Assembly (NCBI GenBank): GCA_030526485.1 | Contig: JAUNCS010000003.1 | Location: 1-64,000, forward strand | Length of the DNA: 64,000 nt | From: Erysipelotrichaceae bacterium | GTDB lineage: Bacteria; Bacillota_I; Bacilli_A; Erysipelotrichales; Erysipelotrichaceae | Direction: 5' to 3' | In this document: positions 1 to 9,800 of the stretch, piece by piece | Layout of the letters: every line of letters starts with the position of its first letter | Position numbering within the stretch: the stretch's first letter is position 1 | Notes under the pieces: model-generated | What the model was told of the DNA's origin: nothing | Databases searched by the model: none | What the model saw: the letters and a program-made list of their open reading frames with translations, nothing else | Program-made: the position numbers and the translations under genes

Positions 1-30
1 TTTATGTGAATCAAGCACGTCGCCGGTTTG

Positions 31-58
31 AAAGCTCTCGTATGAGAGCTTTTTTTTG
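31..58 (+). terminator. Intrinsic terminator of the upstream unit
   Basis: An 8-bp stem (AAGCTCTC / GAGAGCTT) with a GTAT loop is followed by a run of T. It ends a transcript entering from the left edge. The first 30 bases hold only the tail of that unit, which cannot be identified. Confidence 0.85.
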
Positions 59-123
59 ATTACGGGATATATTTAAAATATTTCTTGAAAAACGTAATAA
101 AAATATTGAAATTAATTCAATTT

Positions 124-161
124 GTAACAACTTTGTTACGTTAGTCGTTATATTATATAAG
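124..161 (+). promoter_or_regulatory. Promoter of the giant surface-protein gene, with overlapping palindrome
   Basis: TTGTTA (133-138), 17 bp, then TATAAG (156-161) forms a plausible sigma-A promoter. A palindrome GTAACA-N4-TGTTAC (124-139) overlaps the -35 box and could be an operator. A small hairpin GCAAA/TTTGC (163-176) followed by GCTTTTTT lies in the leader and could attenuate transcription. A strong ribosome-binding site, AAGGGGG (201-207), precedes the ATG at 217. Confidence 0.55.
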
Positions 162-216
162 AGCAAAAGTCTTTGCGCTTTTTTCGTAATATCTAAGTAT
201 AAGGGGGAAAATACTT

Positions 217-1983
217 ATGAATAAATTGTTTAATAAGACATTCAGTATCCTGATCAGTATTCTGATTGCGTTTGAATGCATAGGATTTAACTCAAATCCA
301 GTATTTGCGGATACACCAGACATTAGCTGCGCCAATGTAACATATGGCCAGACTTTTAGTCCGCAATTGAACGTTGAAGATGTTGATTCAATCGACGATT
401 GGCTCTATACCCAAAAAGTTGATGCTGATACTATTTGGAAGACTTTAGATAGTCCACTACCTGTTGGTAAATACTATATAGGTGTTTTCTATTTTGATAA
501 AAATGGAGAATTTAAAGAAATAGCTAATGATAAGTATCCTGTTGAGGTTTTACCAGCTACGATAGCTTCCCCAAGTGAAGTAGTTTTTGATAGTTCTTCA
601 CTAACTGTTAATTGGACTTCCCCTACCAAAACAACTGATAATGCTAATCTTGATGAAGATGCGATTGAAAAATTTGTCGTAACCTTGATTAAGCCCGACA
701 ATGTAAAAGAATATTTTGATGCCCTTTCTAATGAAACTTCTTATACATTTGGATTAGATAAATTCAATAAAGAAGGTGAATATAAAGTTTCTGTTCAAGC
801 TATTAATGGTAACGACTCTTACAAGCCATCTGGCGCTACTGAATCGAATGCTATTTATGCTTCAAAGGTAAATATAAGCTCTCTAACCGGTGTTAATAGT
901 TTCTCAATAAATGATCTATCTACTAGTCAAATCGTGCTTATTGCTGGCAATTCAAGCTCTAAAGCTACTGTTAAAGTTAACAAGTCTGTTGGATATCCTG
1001 GAGATGTTATTTGGAGCAATAATACCGATTTAACAGTAAATAAAGTTGATTCTGATGATACAGAAGCAACTTATACAATTAACGTTAATGGTTCATATAC
1101 TGATCCGCTGTTAAATGTAACTATCAGTGGTACAGATAATCAAAAACCAAGCATTACAGATTACGCGGTTGTTGGTACAAACAATCAAACTTTAGAAGCG
1201 ACTGCAACCGATGAAGGTTCTGGTGTTAAAGAATACTTATTTACAACTTCTACAAGTGTAGATGGTACTGAAAGCGGCTGGCAGGTATCAAATGCCTTTA
1301 AACCTACTTCTGAAGGAACATACTATGTCTATGTTAAAGATAACAAGGGCAATATAGCTTCAAGTGCTGATGCTACTTTAACAAACATTTCATATGGTGT
1401 AAAAGCTATTACATATCATAACTATAACGGTACACAAACCACAGTAGATTATCGTATTGGTGAAGGTACATATAATGTTCTAGGTACATCAAGAACAGGT
1501 TATTTATTTGACGGATGGTACACTAACTCAGCACTAACTGGCGAAACTGTATCTTCAACTGAAAGCTTAGATTTGGATGTTGTAGAACTATGGGCTAAAT
1601 GGACTCCACTTAACGCCAATATAACAAACACAAGTGGTTATGGAACTACTGATAGTCCAGAAGTATATGATGGCGAAACTCATGATATTTCTGTTACATT
1701 AAATAATCCAGGTGGTACTTTTGAATATCAGTGGATGAAACTTGAGAGCGGTACATATGTTGATATACCTGGTGCAATCAATTCAACTTATGCAGTAAGA
1801 AATGTCTCTGATAGCGGAAAATATAAGGTAAAGATTACATATAGTATTGAAGGGCTTGATCCAGCATTAATTACTTCTGATGAAATTGAAGTTAATATTA
1901 GTCCTGCACCATTAATAGTAGTTGTTGATAGAAAAGATATTAACTACTTAGATACTGCTCCTTCTTATACATTTTGTTTATGA
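217..1983 (+). CDS. Giant MBG/Ig-like surface protein, N-terminal fragment (frameshifted)
   Basis: First segment of a gene that seems to run to 18003. The 588-residue product starts with a signal peptide (hydrophobic core about residues 8-25, likely cut after VFA at about 31). Then come an Ig/Fn3-like stretch (about 85-190), a bacterial Ig-like section, a Listeria-Bacteroides (Flg_new/InlB B-type) repeat around 405-465 with the GYLFDGWY signature, an Ig domain (about 470-555), and the start of an MBG module. That module breaks off in PSYTFCL-stop. Dropping one T from the TTTT at 1972-1975 restores PSYTFVYDSLVGTD and joins the next ORF. As the sequence stands, translation would release a short exported fragment with no anchor. 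A real mutation and a sequencing error both fit. Likely role: adhesion or surface structure. Confidence 0.85.
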   Translation: MNKLFNKTFSILISILIAFECIGFNSNPVFADTPDISCANVTYGQTFSPQLNVEDVDSIDDWLYTQKVDADTIWKTLDSPLPVGKYYIGVFYFDKNGEFKEIANDKYPVEVLPATIASPSEVVFDSSSLTVNWTSPTKTTDNANLDEDAIEKFVVTLIKPDNVKEYFDALSNETSYTFGLDKFNKEGEYKVSVQAINGNDSYKPSGATESNAIYASKVNISSLTGVNSFSINDLSTSQIVLIAGNSSSKATVKVNKSVGYPGDVIWSNNTDLTVNKVDSDDTEATYTINVNGSYTDPLLNVTISGTDNQKPSITDYAVVGTNNQTLEATATDEGSGVKEYLFTTSTSVDGTESGWQVSNAFKPTSEGTYYVYVKDNKGNIASSADATLTNISYGVKAITYHNYNGTQTTVDYRIGEGTYNVLGTSRTGYLFDGWYTNSALTGETVSSTESLDLDVVELWAKWTPLNANITNTSGYGTTDSPEVYDGETHDISVTLNNPGGTFEYQWMKLESGTYVDIPGAINSTYAVRNVSDSGKYKVKITYSIEGLDPALITSDEIEVNISPAPLIVVVDRKDINYLDTAPSYTFCL

Positions 1984-1987
1984 TAGT

Positions 1988-4900
1988 TTGGTTGGTACAG
2001 ATACTGATTCTGATATAACCGAGGGTGTTTTAGAATGCTCTTATCAGCAAGGTAACGCAAATGGTCAATATGATATCACTGCTTCAGGATTCTCAAGTCC
2101 TAATTACACAATTTCTTATACTCAGAATAAATTATATGTTTCTAAGTTAAACAGTTCTGTTCTAGATATTGAATTTGTAAATACACCAAATTTCACATAT
2201 GACGGAACAGCTAAAACTCCTGAGGTTGTAGTTAAACACAATGGCAACGAGTTAACTTTTGATACAGACTATACTATTGAATACTTATACAATACGGAAG
2301 CTGGTGTGGATACAGCGAAAGTTAAATTCTCTTTTGTAAACTTTGATGGAGAAAGAGAACTAACCTTTAGTATTGCCAAAAAGGAAGAAACACCTGTAAT
2401 TTCAATTGCTGAAGATGGCCAAAAATATAAAGGTGTGCCATTTAATGTTGCGGTAAGCGGAATTGAGAGTGATGGCGAAAAAACTTTCTTCTATCAGAAG
2501 AATGAAGGTGGAACTTGGGCCGACTTAAGCGAAGCTCCTAAGGATGCTGGTACATATCGAGTAAGAGTAGATATTGCTGCTACAGATAATTACGCAGCTT
2601 ATGTTTCGGGAGATAAAGATTTTGTTGAATACACAATTAATCAACGAGTAATCAATATCAGCAGCGGAAGTAAGTCATGGGAATACGATGGTGGTAGGCA
2701 TAGCTTCCAGGAATACACAATCACAGGAGATGATTTTGTAACTGGTGATGGTTTTAAAAATATAATTGTTAACACTACCGTTACAAACGTGGAAGATACC
2801 GCAGACGGTAATAACGCAATTGAATATCATTTCACTAGCGTTACAAATAGCGAAAACTATGATGTTAGATTGAGTCCTGGTACTTTAACCATTACTACAA
2901 AGAGGCTTGCAACACCAAGTTCTCTTTCATGGAGAGCTACTAAGTCTTCTGAAGCTCATTGGGCTGCTGTTCATGTAACAAATCAAACAGTTCTATATGA
3001 TGTTTATTTATATAGAAAAGGCGGTGGCAGTGAAGCAACCCCTATAGCTACAGCTACTGATGTGTCATCTACTAGCGTTGATTTTAGAAACGCTATGATT
3101 AGCGATAGCGAAACAAACGGCCCAGGTGCTTACTATTTCAAAGTTGTTGCGAAAATACCGGGAAATACAAACTTTGAAAATAGCTATTCTGCTAAAGCAG
3201 ACGTATATACATACACTGCCAAGATCACTGTAACAAAAGGCGATGATGGTATTGGAACAGTTAGCCCTGGCGACCCTTTCTATTTGATGAAAGGTGAATC
3301 ACAAGAAGTAAATGCGACAAAATTTGATAATTACGACTGGGATAATAATAGCCCAGTATGGACAACAAACGATAATTCAATAAGAATTGGTGAACCATAC
3401 AGTACAACGGGTACAACCATTTATCTAGATGAATTAAATTCTGCAAAAGAAATAACTGTAACAGCGCATACTTTAGATACAGATCCGGAGATTGAATACT
3501 TTAAACCTGTCTTCTCAAGTGATAGACAGAGCTTTAAAATGTCTTTCAAGGCTACTGATGCTGTTGGCATCAAGGAATACGCAATCACAAAGGGTGTAAC
3601 CGATCAGAACAATGTAAACAATTGGGTAGCGGTTACTCCAGTTACAATATTAGAAATTTCTGATATCGGCGATTATACAGGTGCAGATCAAAAAGGTACT
3701 TACACTTTATGGGTAAAGGACACTAAGAACAATGTGGTGTCTGCTAATGCTGATGTATATAAGATTACATTTGATGGCAATGGCGCAAACGATTCTACGC
3801 TAATGGAAAATGACTGGTTCTACAAAACTAGTGATGAAACTGTAATTGTGACTCTTCCAGCTAACAAGTATGAAAAAACCGGTTATGATTTTGCAATGTG
3901 GTCTGGTAATACAGGTTCATATTCAGATAGAGGAGTCTTTACTGCTAATTCAGATGATACTTTAAAAGCTCAATGGGAAATTGTAAAAGTAACATATTGG
4001 GTTAAAGGATATATCGCGGATCCAAATGACCCTACTAAGTATGCAGAATACAAATCAACCAAATATCAAATTCAAAAAGGTTCTAGAGTAAGTGCTCAAA
4101 ATCATAAAAATTACCTTGAATTGGAAGGTGTTGTTTTTGATGCGGAAAAATCAGGTAATACTGTTTACACAATAAATAACAATAATGAAGTAACCATTGA
4201 AGTTTACTATAAAAGAAATGGTTTAACTGTAACTTATAAATATCAGGATGTTGATGAAACAACATGGACCGATTACGGAACACAAACTTATAGTTATGGC
4301 CAAAAATTTAATATGAAAGAACCACCAGTAAGAAGTGGTTATACGTTTGTTGGCTGGTCATATGGTGAAGCTGGTAAATTACCAGAAACTATGCCTAATA
4401 AGGATATTACTGTAACTGGTTACTATGTTGAAAGCAGTAGCATTTATACTAAACGTTATTTCTTTGAAAATATCGATGATGGTAAGTTTACTGAAAATGA
4501 AAATTATAAGGTGATGGAAGACACCTCTTATGGTAAGAAATATACTTTTGAACGTATTGATCAGTCTAAATTTGATGGTTTCTATCTAAGTGGTATGACA
4601 ACAGGTGTTCCAAATGATACAGCTGAGGGTGCTACTAGCCCAGTTACTTTAGAAATTGGAACTGATAACAACTATGTGAATTTCTATTATAGAAGAACAG
4701 CTCCATATATTACTCAATATGTGTACAAGGATAACAAGCTTGTATCTAATAAGACTTTGAGTGATAACAGTATAAAATATGGCACCGTCATCACAAGCGC
4801 TGAAATGAAAGAATACCTTGAAAAGGCTAAAGAAGGTGTAATAATCCCTGATGGTTACGTATTATCTGTAGAGATTATTGGTGTTGATTGGGAAGAAACA

Positions 4901-6688
4901 GATGATTTCGACATCACAATGCCGGATGTTTCGATTCGTTTTGAAGTGCATTTAAACCCTAAGAGTTCTTCTGTTTTTAAGATTGAAACTTATTTCCAAA
5001 ATGCAAATTTATCATATCCTAGCGATCCAAATCAAACTTTGGAATATTTTGGATACACAAATGAAAATGTAAGTGTTATTGAATCAGCTGGCATATCAAG
5101 CAAGACTGAAGTTGCATCAGGCGACTTGATCAAAACATTTAATAGCAGTACACACGACTTGTATGAAATAGATACTGAAAATTCAAACAATAAATTAAGT
5201 GATACCGTGTTAAGCAATGGTAATACTGTATTAAAGGTTTATTTTAGACGTAAGATTAAAACTACTAAGATTTCTTTCTATGAAATAGATAGTACAGGCA
5301 AACAAACAGAACTAAAAGAACTGGAAATGAATCCTAGTGCTGTTTGGGGTAGTGCTTATACTCAAGACATTTATGATGAAATTCTAAGCAAATTTGGTTT
5401 CAATGGAACAGACAACCCTGAGGGTTATTGCGCACAGGGCTATTTAATTTCATATTCTGGATACTACTATTCAGGTGATAGTGGACACTGGCCAAATTCT
5501 AAGTTTACAACCGTTAAGCAACTTACAGATTTGAAAGACAGCGCTAAATTACCTAGCGGAACTATGCAATTTGGTGAAGTTAATAACGGTTTGAATGCAG
5601 GTAATAGACTATACATTTACTTTACTAAGCCTGTAAGAGATGAAAACATACGTTATGTAACTGTTAAAGAAAATAAGGTTGATGTAATTGAAAAAGATGG
5701 TAAAAATGCTTTAAGTTCAGTTGAGAACATTATTCCGGTAGTTCATAAGGAAACTATTGATGGTGTTGAAAGAGAATTTGGCATTCGAATAACTAATGAA
5801 AAGGATATCTTTAATTCAACTTATAAATCAGGTACAACAAATGATCTGTATCCTGTTTTAAATGTAATCAATGGCACATATACCAAAGGAAACCTTAAAA
5901 CTGAAGATGGTTGGAAAGAGATAACAATCAGTGGTGTTAAATGCTATTACAATGACTCCGATAATGATTTAAAGGACTACTTATATATAGCAAATCCTAG
6001 CAATCCATATTACCCTGGAAATTACTATGGCGCTTCTTTTGAAACAAATTATCCAGGTTATGACCAGATTAACAAAACTATTGCTGAATATGCAGCGAAG
6101 TTAAATCCTGAAAATTACCCACGTGTCAATAATAGAAGTACAGCTGGTGTTTGGAAAGATTCTGATTCACATAACGTGATTGTTACATACACAGATGATA
6201 TCGACTGGACAAAGTATGCGCGTGTTAATTATCGTATTGGTACTACAATACCTTATTCTGTAATTGTTTCTAAGCAAGACGGTGACATGTATACTGCTAA
6301 AGATCCTGCAGGAAAGTACCCTGAGGAAGAAGGCAGAGTTGTTGTTTGGTATGAAGATAATAAGTTCACTAAACCAATGAACACTTCAGAAAATCACTAC
6401 ACCGCTAAGACTCAAACCAATTTCTATGGCCGTTATGAAAAGAAGGCTATTTACTATAATGAATATCAATATTATGAATTAAGTAAACCTATTACATATG
6501 GTGAGGACACTTATAATTCATATCTTGATGAAATTGATTTGGAACTTCTTGTAGCAAATGGAACTCTAGAAAAGACCGAAAGCACCGGAAGCATTCGACT
6601 TTTAGACGAATTTAAGAGGAATAAAGATTTCGCAACAAGTTCTGTTACATACACTACAAACGATATATATATATATATAAAGAAGTAG
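1988..6688 (+). CDS. Giant MBG/Ig-like surface protein, central fragment
   Basis: Central segment (1,566 residues in its ORF) of the split giant gene. It begins in the middle of the MBG module broken at 1972-1975, and its nominal ATG has no ribosome-binding site, so it is not an independent gene. It holds the rest of that MBG module, more MBG-type modules (FTYDGTAKTPEV, WEYDGGRHSF), an Fn3-like section (about 310-410), and Listeria-Bacteroides/InlB B-type repeats with GYxFxxW signatures (about 595-660 and 740-810). After these come MucBP-like stretches ending in YFRRK/YYRR. No signal peptide or membrane anchor is present. It stops at 6686-6688, just after the (AT)8 tract at 6663-6678. Losing one AT unit opens the frame straight into the third fragment (DIYIYKEVVAKKFSRPQY). 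Confidence 0.8.
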   Translation: MVGTDTDSDITEGVLECSYQQGNANGQYDITASGFSSPNYTISYTQNKLYVSKLNSSVLDIEFVNTPNFTYDGTAKTPEVVVKHNGNELTFDTDYTIEYLYNTEAGVDTAKVKFSFVNFDGERELTFSIAKKEETPVISIAEDGQKYKGVPFNVAVSGIESDGEKTFFYQKNEGGTWADLSEAPKDAGTYRVRVDIAATDNYAAYVSGDKDFVEYTINQRVINISSGSKSWEYDGGRHSFQEYTITGDDFVTGDGFKNIIVNTTVTNVEDTADGNNAIEYHFTSVTNSENYDVRLSPGTLTITTKRLATPSSLSWRATKSSEAHWAAVHVTNQTVLYDVYLYRKGGGSEATPIATATDVSSTSVDFRNAMISDSETNGPGAYYFKVVAKIPGNTNFENSYSAKADVYTYTAKITVTKGDDGIGTVSPGDPFYLMKGESQEVNATKFDNYDWDNNSPVWTTNDNSIRIGEPYSTTGTTIYLDELNSAKEITVTAHTLDTDPEIEYFKPVFSSDRQSFKMSFKATDAVGIKEYAITKGVTDQNNVNNWVAVTPVTILEISDIGDYTGADQKGTYTLWVKDTKNNVVSANADVYKITFDGNGANDSTLMENDWFYKTSDETVIVTLPANKYEKTGYDFAMWSGNTGSYSDRGVFTANSDDTLKAQWEIVKVTYWVKGYIADPNDPTKYAEYKSTKYQIQKGSRVSAQNHKNYLELEGVVFDAEKSGNTVYTINNNNEVTIEVYYKRNGLTVTYKYQDVDETTWTDYGTQTYSYGQKFNMKEPPVRSGYTFVGWSYGEAGKLPETMPNKDITVTGYYVESSSIYTKRYFFENIDDGKFTENENYKVMEDTSYGKKYTFERIDQSKFDGFYLSGMTTGVPNDTAEGATSPVTLEIGTDNNYVNFYYRRTAPYITQYVYKDNKLVSNKTLSDNSIKYGTVITSAEMKEYLEKAKEGVIIPDGYVLSVEIIGVDWEETDDFDITMPDVSIRFEVHLNPKSSSVFKIETYFQNANLSYPSDPNQTLEYFGYTNENVSVIESAGISSKTEVASGDLIKTFNSSTHDLYEIDTENSNNKLSDTVLSNGNTVLKVYFRRKIKTTKISFYEIDSTGKQTELKELEMNPSAVWGSAYTQDIYDEILSKFGFNGTDNPEGYCAQGYLISYSGYYYSGDSGHWPNSKFTTVKQLTDLKDSAKLPSGTMQFGEVNNGLNAGNRLYIYFTKPVRDENIRYVTVKENKVDVIEKDGKNALSSVENIIPVVHKETIDGVEREFGIRITNEKDIFNSTYKSGTTNDLYPVLNVINGTYTKGNLKTEDGWKEITISGVKCYYNDSDNDLKDYLYIANPSNPYYPGNYYGASFETNYPGYDQINKTIAEYAAKLNPENYPRVNNRSTAGVWKDSDSHNVIVTYTDDIDWTKYARVNYRIGTTIPYSVIVSKQDGDMYTAKDPAGKYPEEEGRVVVWYEDNKFTKPMNTSENHYTAKTQTNFYGRYEKKAIYYNEYQYYELSKPITYGEDTYNSYLDEIDLELLVANGTLEKTESTGSIRLLDEFKRNKDFATSSVTYTTNDIYIYIKK
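6663..6678 (+). repeat. (AT)8 dinucleotide tract inside the giant gene
   Basis: Eight AT units sit in the coding sequence exactly where the frame breaks. With eight units translation ends at the TAG at 6686. With seven (or ten) it continues into the large downstream ORF, which is open in the alternative frame from within the tract. This is the layout of a slipped-strand phase-variation tract. Whether it actually varies is inference. Confidence 0.75.
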
Positions 6689-6828
6689 TAGCTAAAAAAT
6701 TTAGTAGACCTCAATACGTAGAATACTCAGTAAGTACATACTGGTATACTGCTCCTGAAGGTTTTGCTTACGATAGAAATGCTAACAATAACTTCTCGGA
6801 ATATCTATTTGATCAGAATGATTATGAA

Positions 6829-9800
6829 GTGAATCTATCAACTCATTACAAGCGTTTAGATCATGAAGTAACTTTCTATAAGGATAAAGTTGATTTAAGA
6901 CCAATTAATATTGATAAGTTTGCTTATGGTAAATGGTTTAGTACTGTTGAGCCGAAGAGAGATGGTTATATATTTGCTGGTTGGGAATTCCACAAGGCTT
7001 CAGATAATTCGTTAGTTAACCTTGACCAGGAAGGTACTTTGTTCAAGTACAAAATGGCAAATTGTGATCTTAAGGCTTACGCTACTTGGACTCCTAAGAC
7101 ATTAAATGTAACTGTTACTTCTTATTATCAGAATTCCAAGGGTACTTACGATAAGATTAAGGTTGATAATATTCAAACATTTATTAATGGCACAAACCCT
7201 AAACCCGCAGATGGTATTTACAAGAGTGGCGAAAGGGTAATAGCTAAAGATTTAGGTAATGTTATTGAATTCTTTGATGAAGATGGCTTGCTGATAGCAA
7301 GACGTTTTGATGTTGCGTACGAAACAGATACAGCTATTGAATTAGACGAGTTTACGGATACAACAGATTATCTGGACTATGCATTTGAATATCAGATTAT
7401 CACAACAAGCCTGGAATTAAAGACTATCAAGGCTACTGATAGCGAAACATCATACAAATGGGCTCCTAACATTGAAAATATTGAGTGTTTCTATACTGTT
7501 CCTTATTACAAGATCAGTGTTGATTCATATGCAAGTGATGGATTAGACTCTCCAGCGGCTTTATCTGGTGGAGACATGGAATACTGCTATGGCGTCAAAG
7601 CAAAACTAAATGTATCTGTTCCAACTGGCTATGAATTTGTTGGCTGGTATAAGGAAGAAAGCTTCGGTGCTGATAAGAAACTTAAGGATAAAACAGAAGC
7701 TCCTTTATCAACTAGCAAGAGTTTCAACCCTGATGTAACAAAAGATCAGAAGTATATTGCTTATGTACAACCTGAAAAAGTTGAACTAAATGCGGATGTA
7801 AAAATCGAAGGTGCTACAAACCTGGAATTTGGTTATGCAAGCAATCAAACAGCTGTGCTAAAAGTTAAAGCTGAACCAAATGAAGGAAGCTATATTTCTG
7901 CATATCAGTGGTATCTAAAAGAAAATGGTGTACTAACACCTATTACTGATAATGGTGCTACTACAGCTCAGTATCGTTTCCCTGTTCAGATGAATGTTGG
8001 TACATACGAATATGTATGTAAAGTAACTGCAACCAGAACCGATAATGGCAGATCTATTGAAAAAGAATCAGAGCCATTTACAGTTACCGTTACTCCAATC
8101 GATATTGAATTTAATGCAATTCCTTACGATGGTGTTTACGATAAGAATGAACATTCAATCGTTGTAAATATCAATTCAAGCAATCTGACTCCAGATGATT
8201 ATGATATTTACTATTCATATACAGAATTTGATCAAACTAAGTTAAATGATAAGGAATATATTGCGGGCAGCAAGGAACTTATTAAGGAATCTAATGTTAA
8301 TGTTGATAACTTAACTGATAATAACGTAGTTCCATATACTGTATATTTCTATATCAAATCAAAAACAAATAATTACAACTCAATGGCTGGAAGCACCACT
8401 ATTACAATCAGGCCAAAGGTATTAAGCTTTGAATTAGAAAATAAGGCAACTATTTCAAAGACTTATGATGGTAAAACTGATGTTAATGATACAGATTTAA
8501 AAACAATTGAACAAAAGAATAATTATAAGATTGGCGGTTTGATTGGATCTGATGACATCAATAATTTCGATTTAAAGATTAATAGTGCAAGTTTTGATAG
8601 TGCCGAAGTCTTAAAAGCTAGTTCGGTAACATTAAAAGGTATCATTCTAACAGAATCAGATGGTACAAGAAATAACAACTACCGTTTTGGTGAAAGTAAT
8701 TATGTTGAAGTTACTATTTCAGCATCGATTAATCCATATCCATTAAATGTGACATGGGTACCAGATGATGGAATTCTATACTATGATGGCACAAAGAAAA
8801 TGCCTATTGGTTCTTTAAATATCGAAGATGGCAGTGTAGCTAAAACGGAAGGTGTACAGTTAGAATTGACTGGTGCACAAACCAATGCTGGTGATAATTA
8901 TTTAGCTGTAGCTACTCTAAAATCAGATAATACTGCATTTAAAGACAGTAACTACCAGTTAAATAATGGTACTAAGAACTTCGAAATTAAAGAACAAAAA
9001 GTTACTATCAGCTGCGTAGCAAATACTGTAACTTATGATGGTAATCCACACACACTAAACATTACAAAGACAGGATTAGATGGTTATGATGTAACAGTTA
9101 AAACTGATAAGTCAGAAACAAATGCTGGAACTTATACAATTACTCCAGATGCTTCTTCTGTTGTAATCAAAAAGAACGGTGTAGATTTAACAGAAAACTT
9201 TGATGTTGAAGTTGTATCTGCAACATTAACAATTAACAAAAAACCAATTTCATTCTCTGGTGTTGAAGTTAATGATAAGACTTATGATGGTACTGCAAAT
9301 GCTTTAACATACGACTTTAGTAATCTGACATATGGCGCTGGCGATATTGTTGGTGATGATGAGGTTTATGTTAATAAGATTGAGGCTAAGTTTGTAGACA
9401 AAGATAATAAAGAAACAGCAGATGCTGGTAAATGGAGAGTTGATTTCACTAATGTTGAATTAGGCGGTAAAGATAAGGATAACTATGTTCTTGATTTAGC
9501 GCAAAAGTCATATCAGACAAGTGATCCGGAAGCTAATATTCTAAAGAAACAGCTTCGTGTTTCAACAAACAATATGATTACTGATGATAAAGCTGCAACT
9601 TATGGTGATGCAGCAAATAGTGTACAGTTTGGTGTAACATATGCGTCTGAAGATTTTGTTGCTGGTGATGATGAAACTATTTCATTAAGTGGCATTACAA
9701 TCAGCTATCAGCTGTTAAGAAATGGCGAAACATCTACATTTGGTCCAACTACCGCAAAGGGTGATTACACAATTGTTCCAAAAATTAGTGGTGAATGCAC

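Noticed and set aside
6511-6714. Small minus-strand ORFs inside the giant gene and other long genes
   Set aside because: They lie opposite clear coding sequence, lack ribosome-binding sites and show no domain pattern; treated as shadows.
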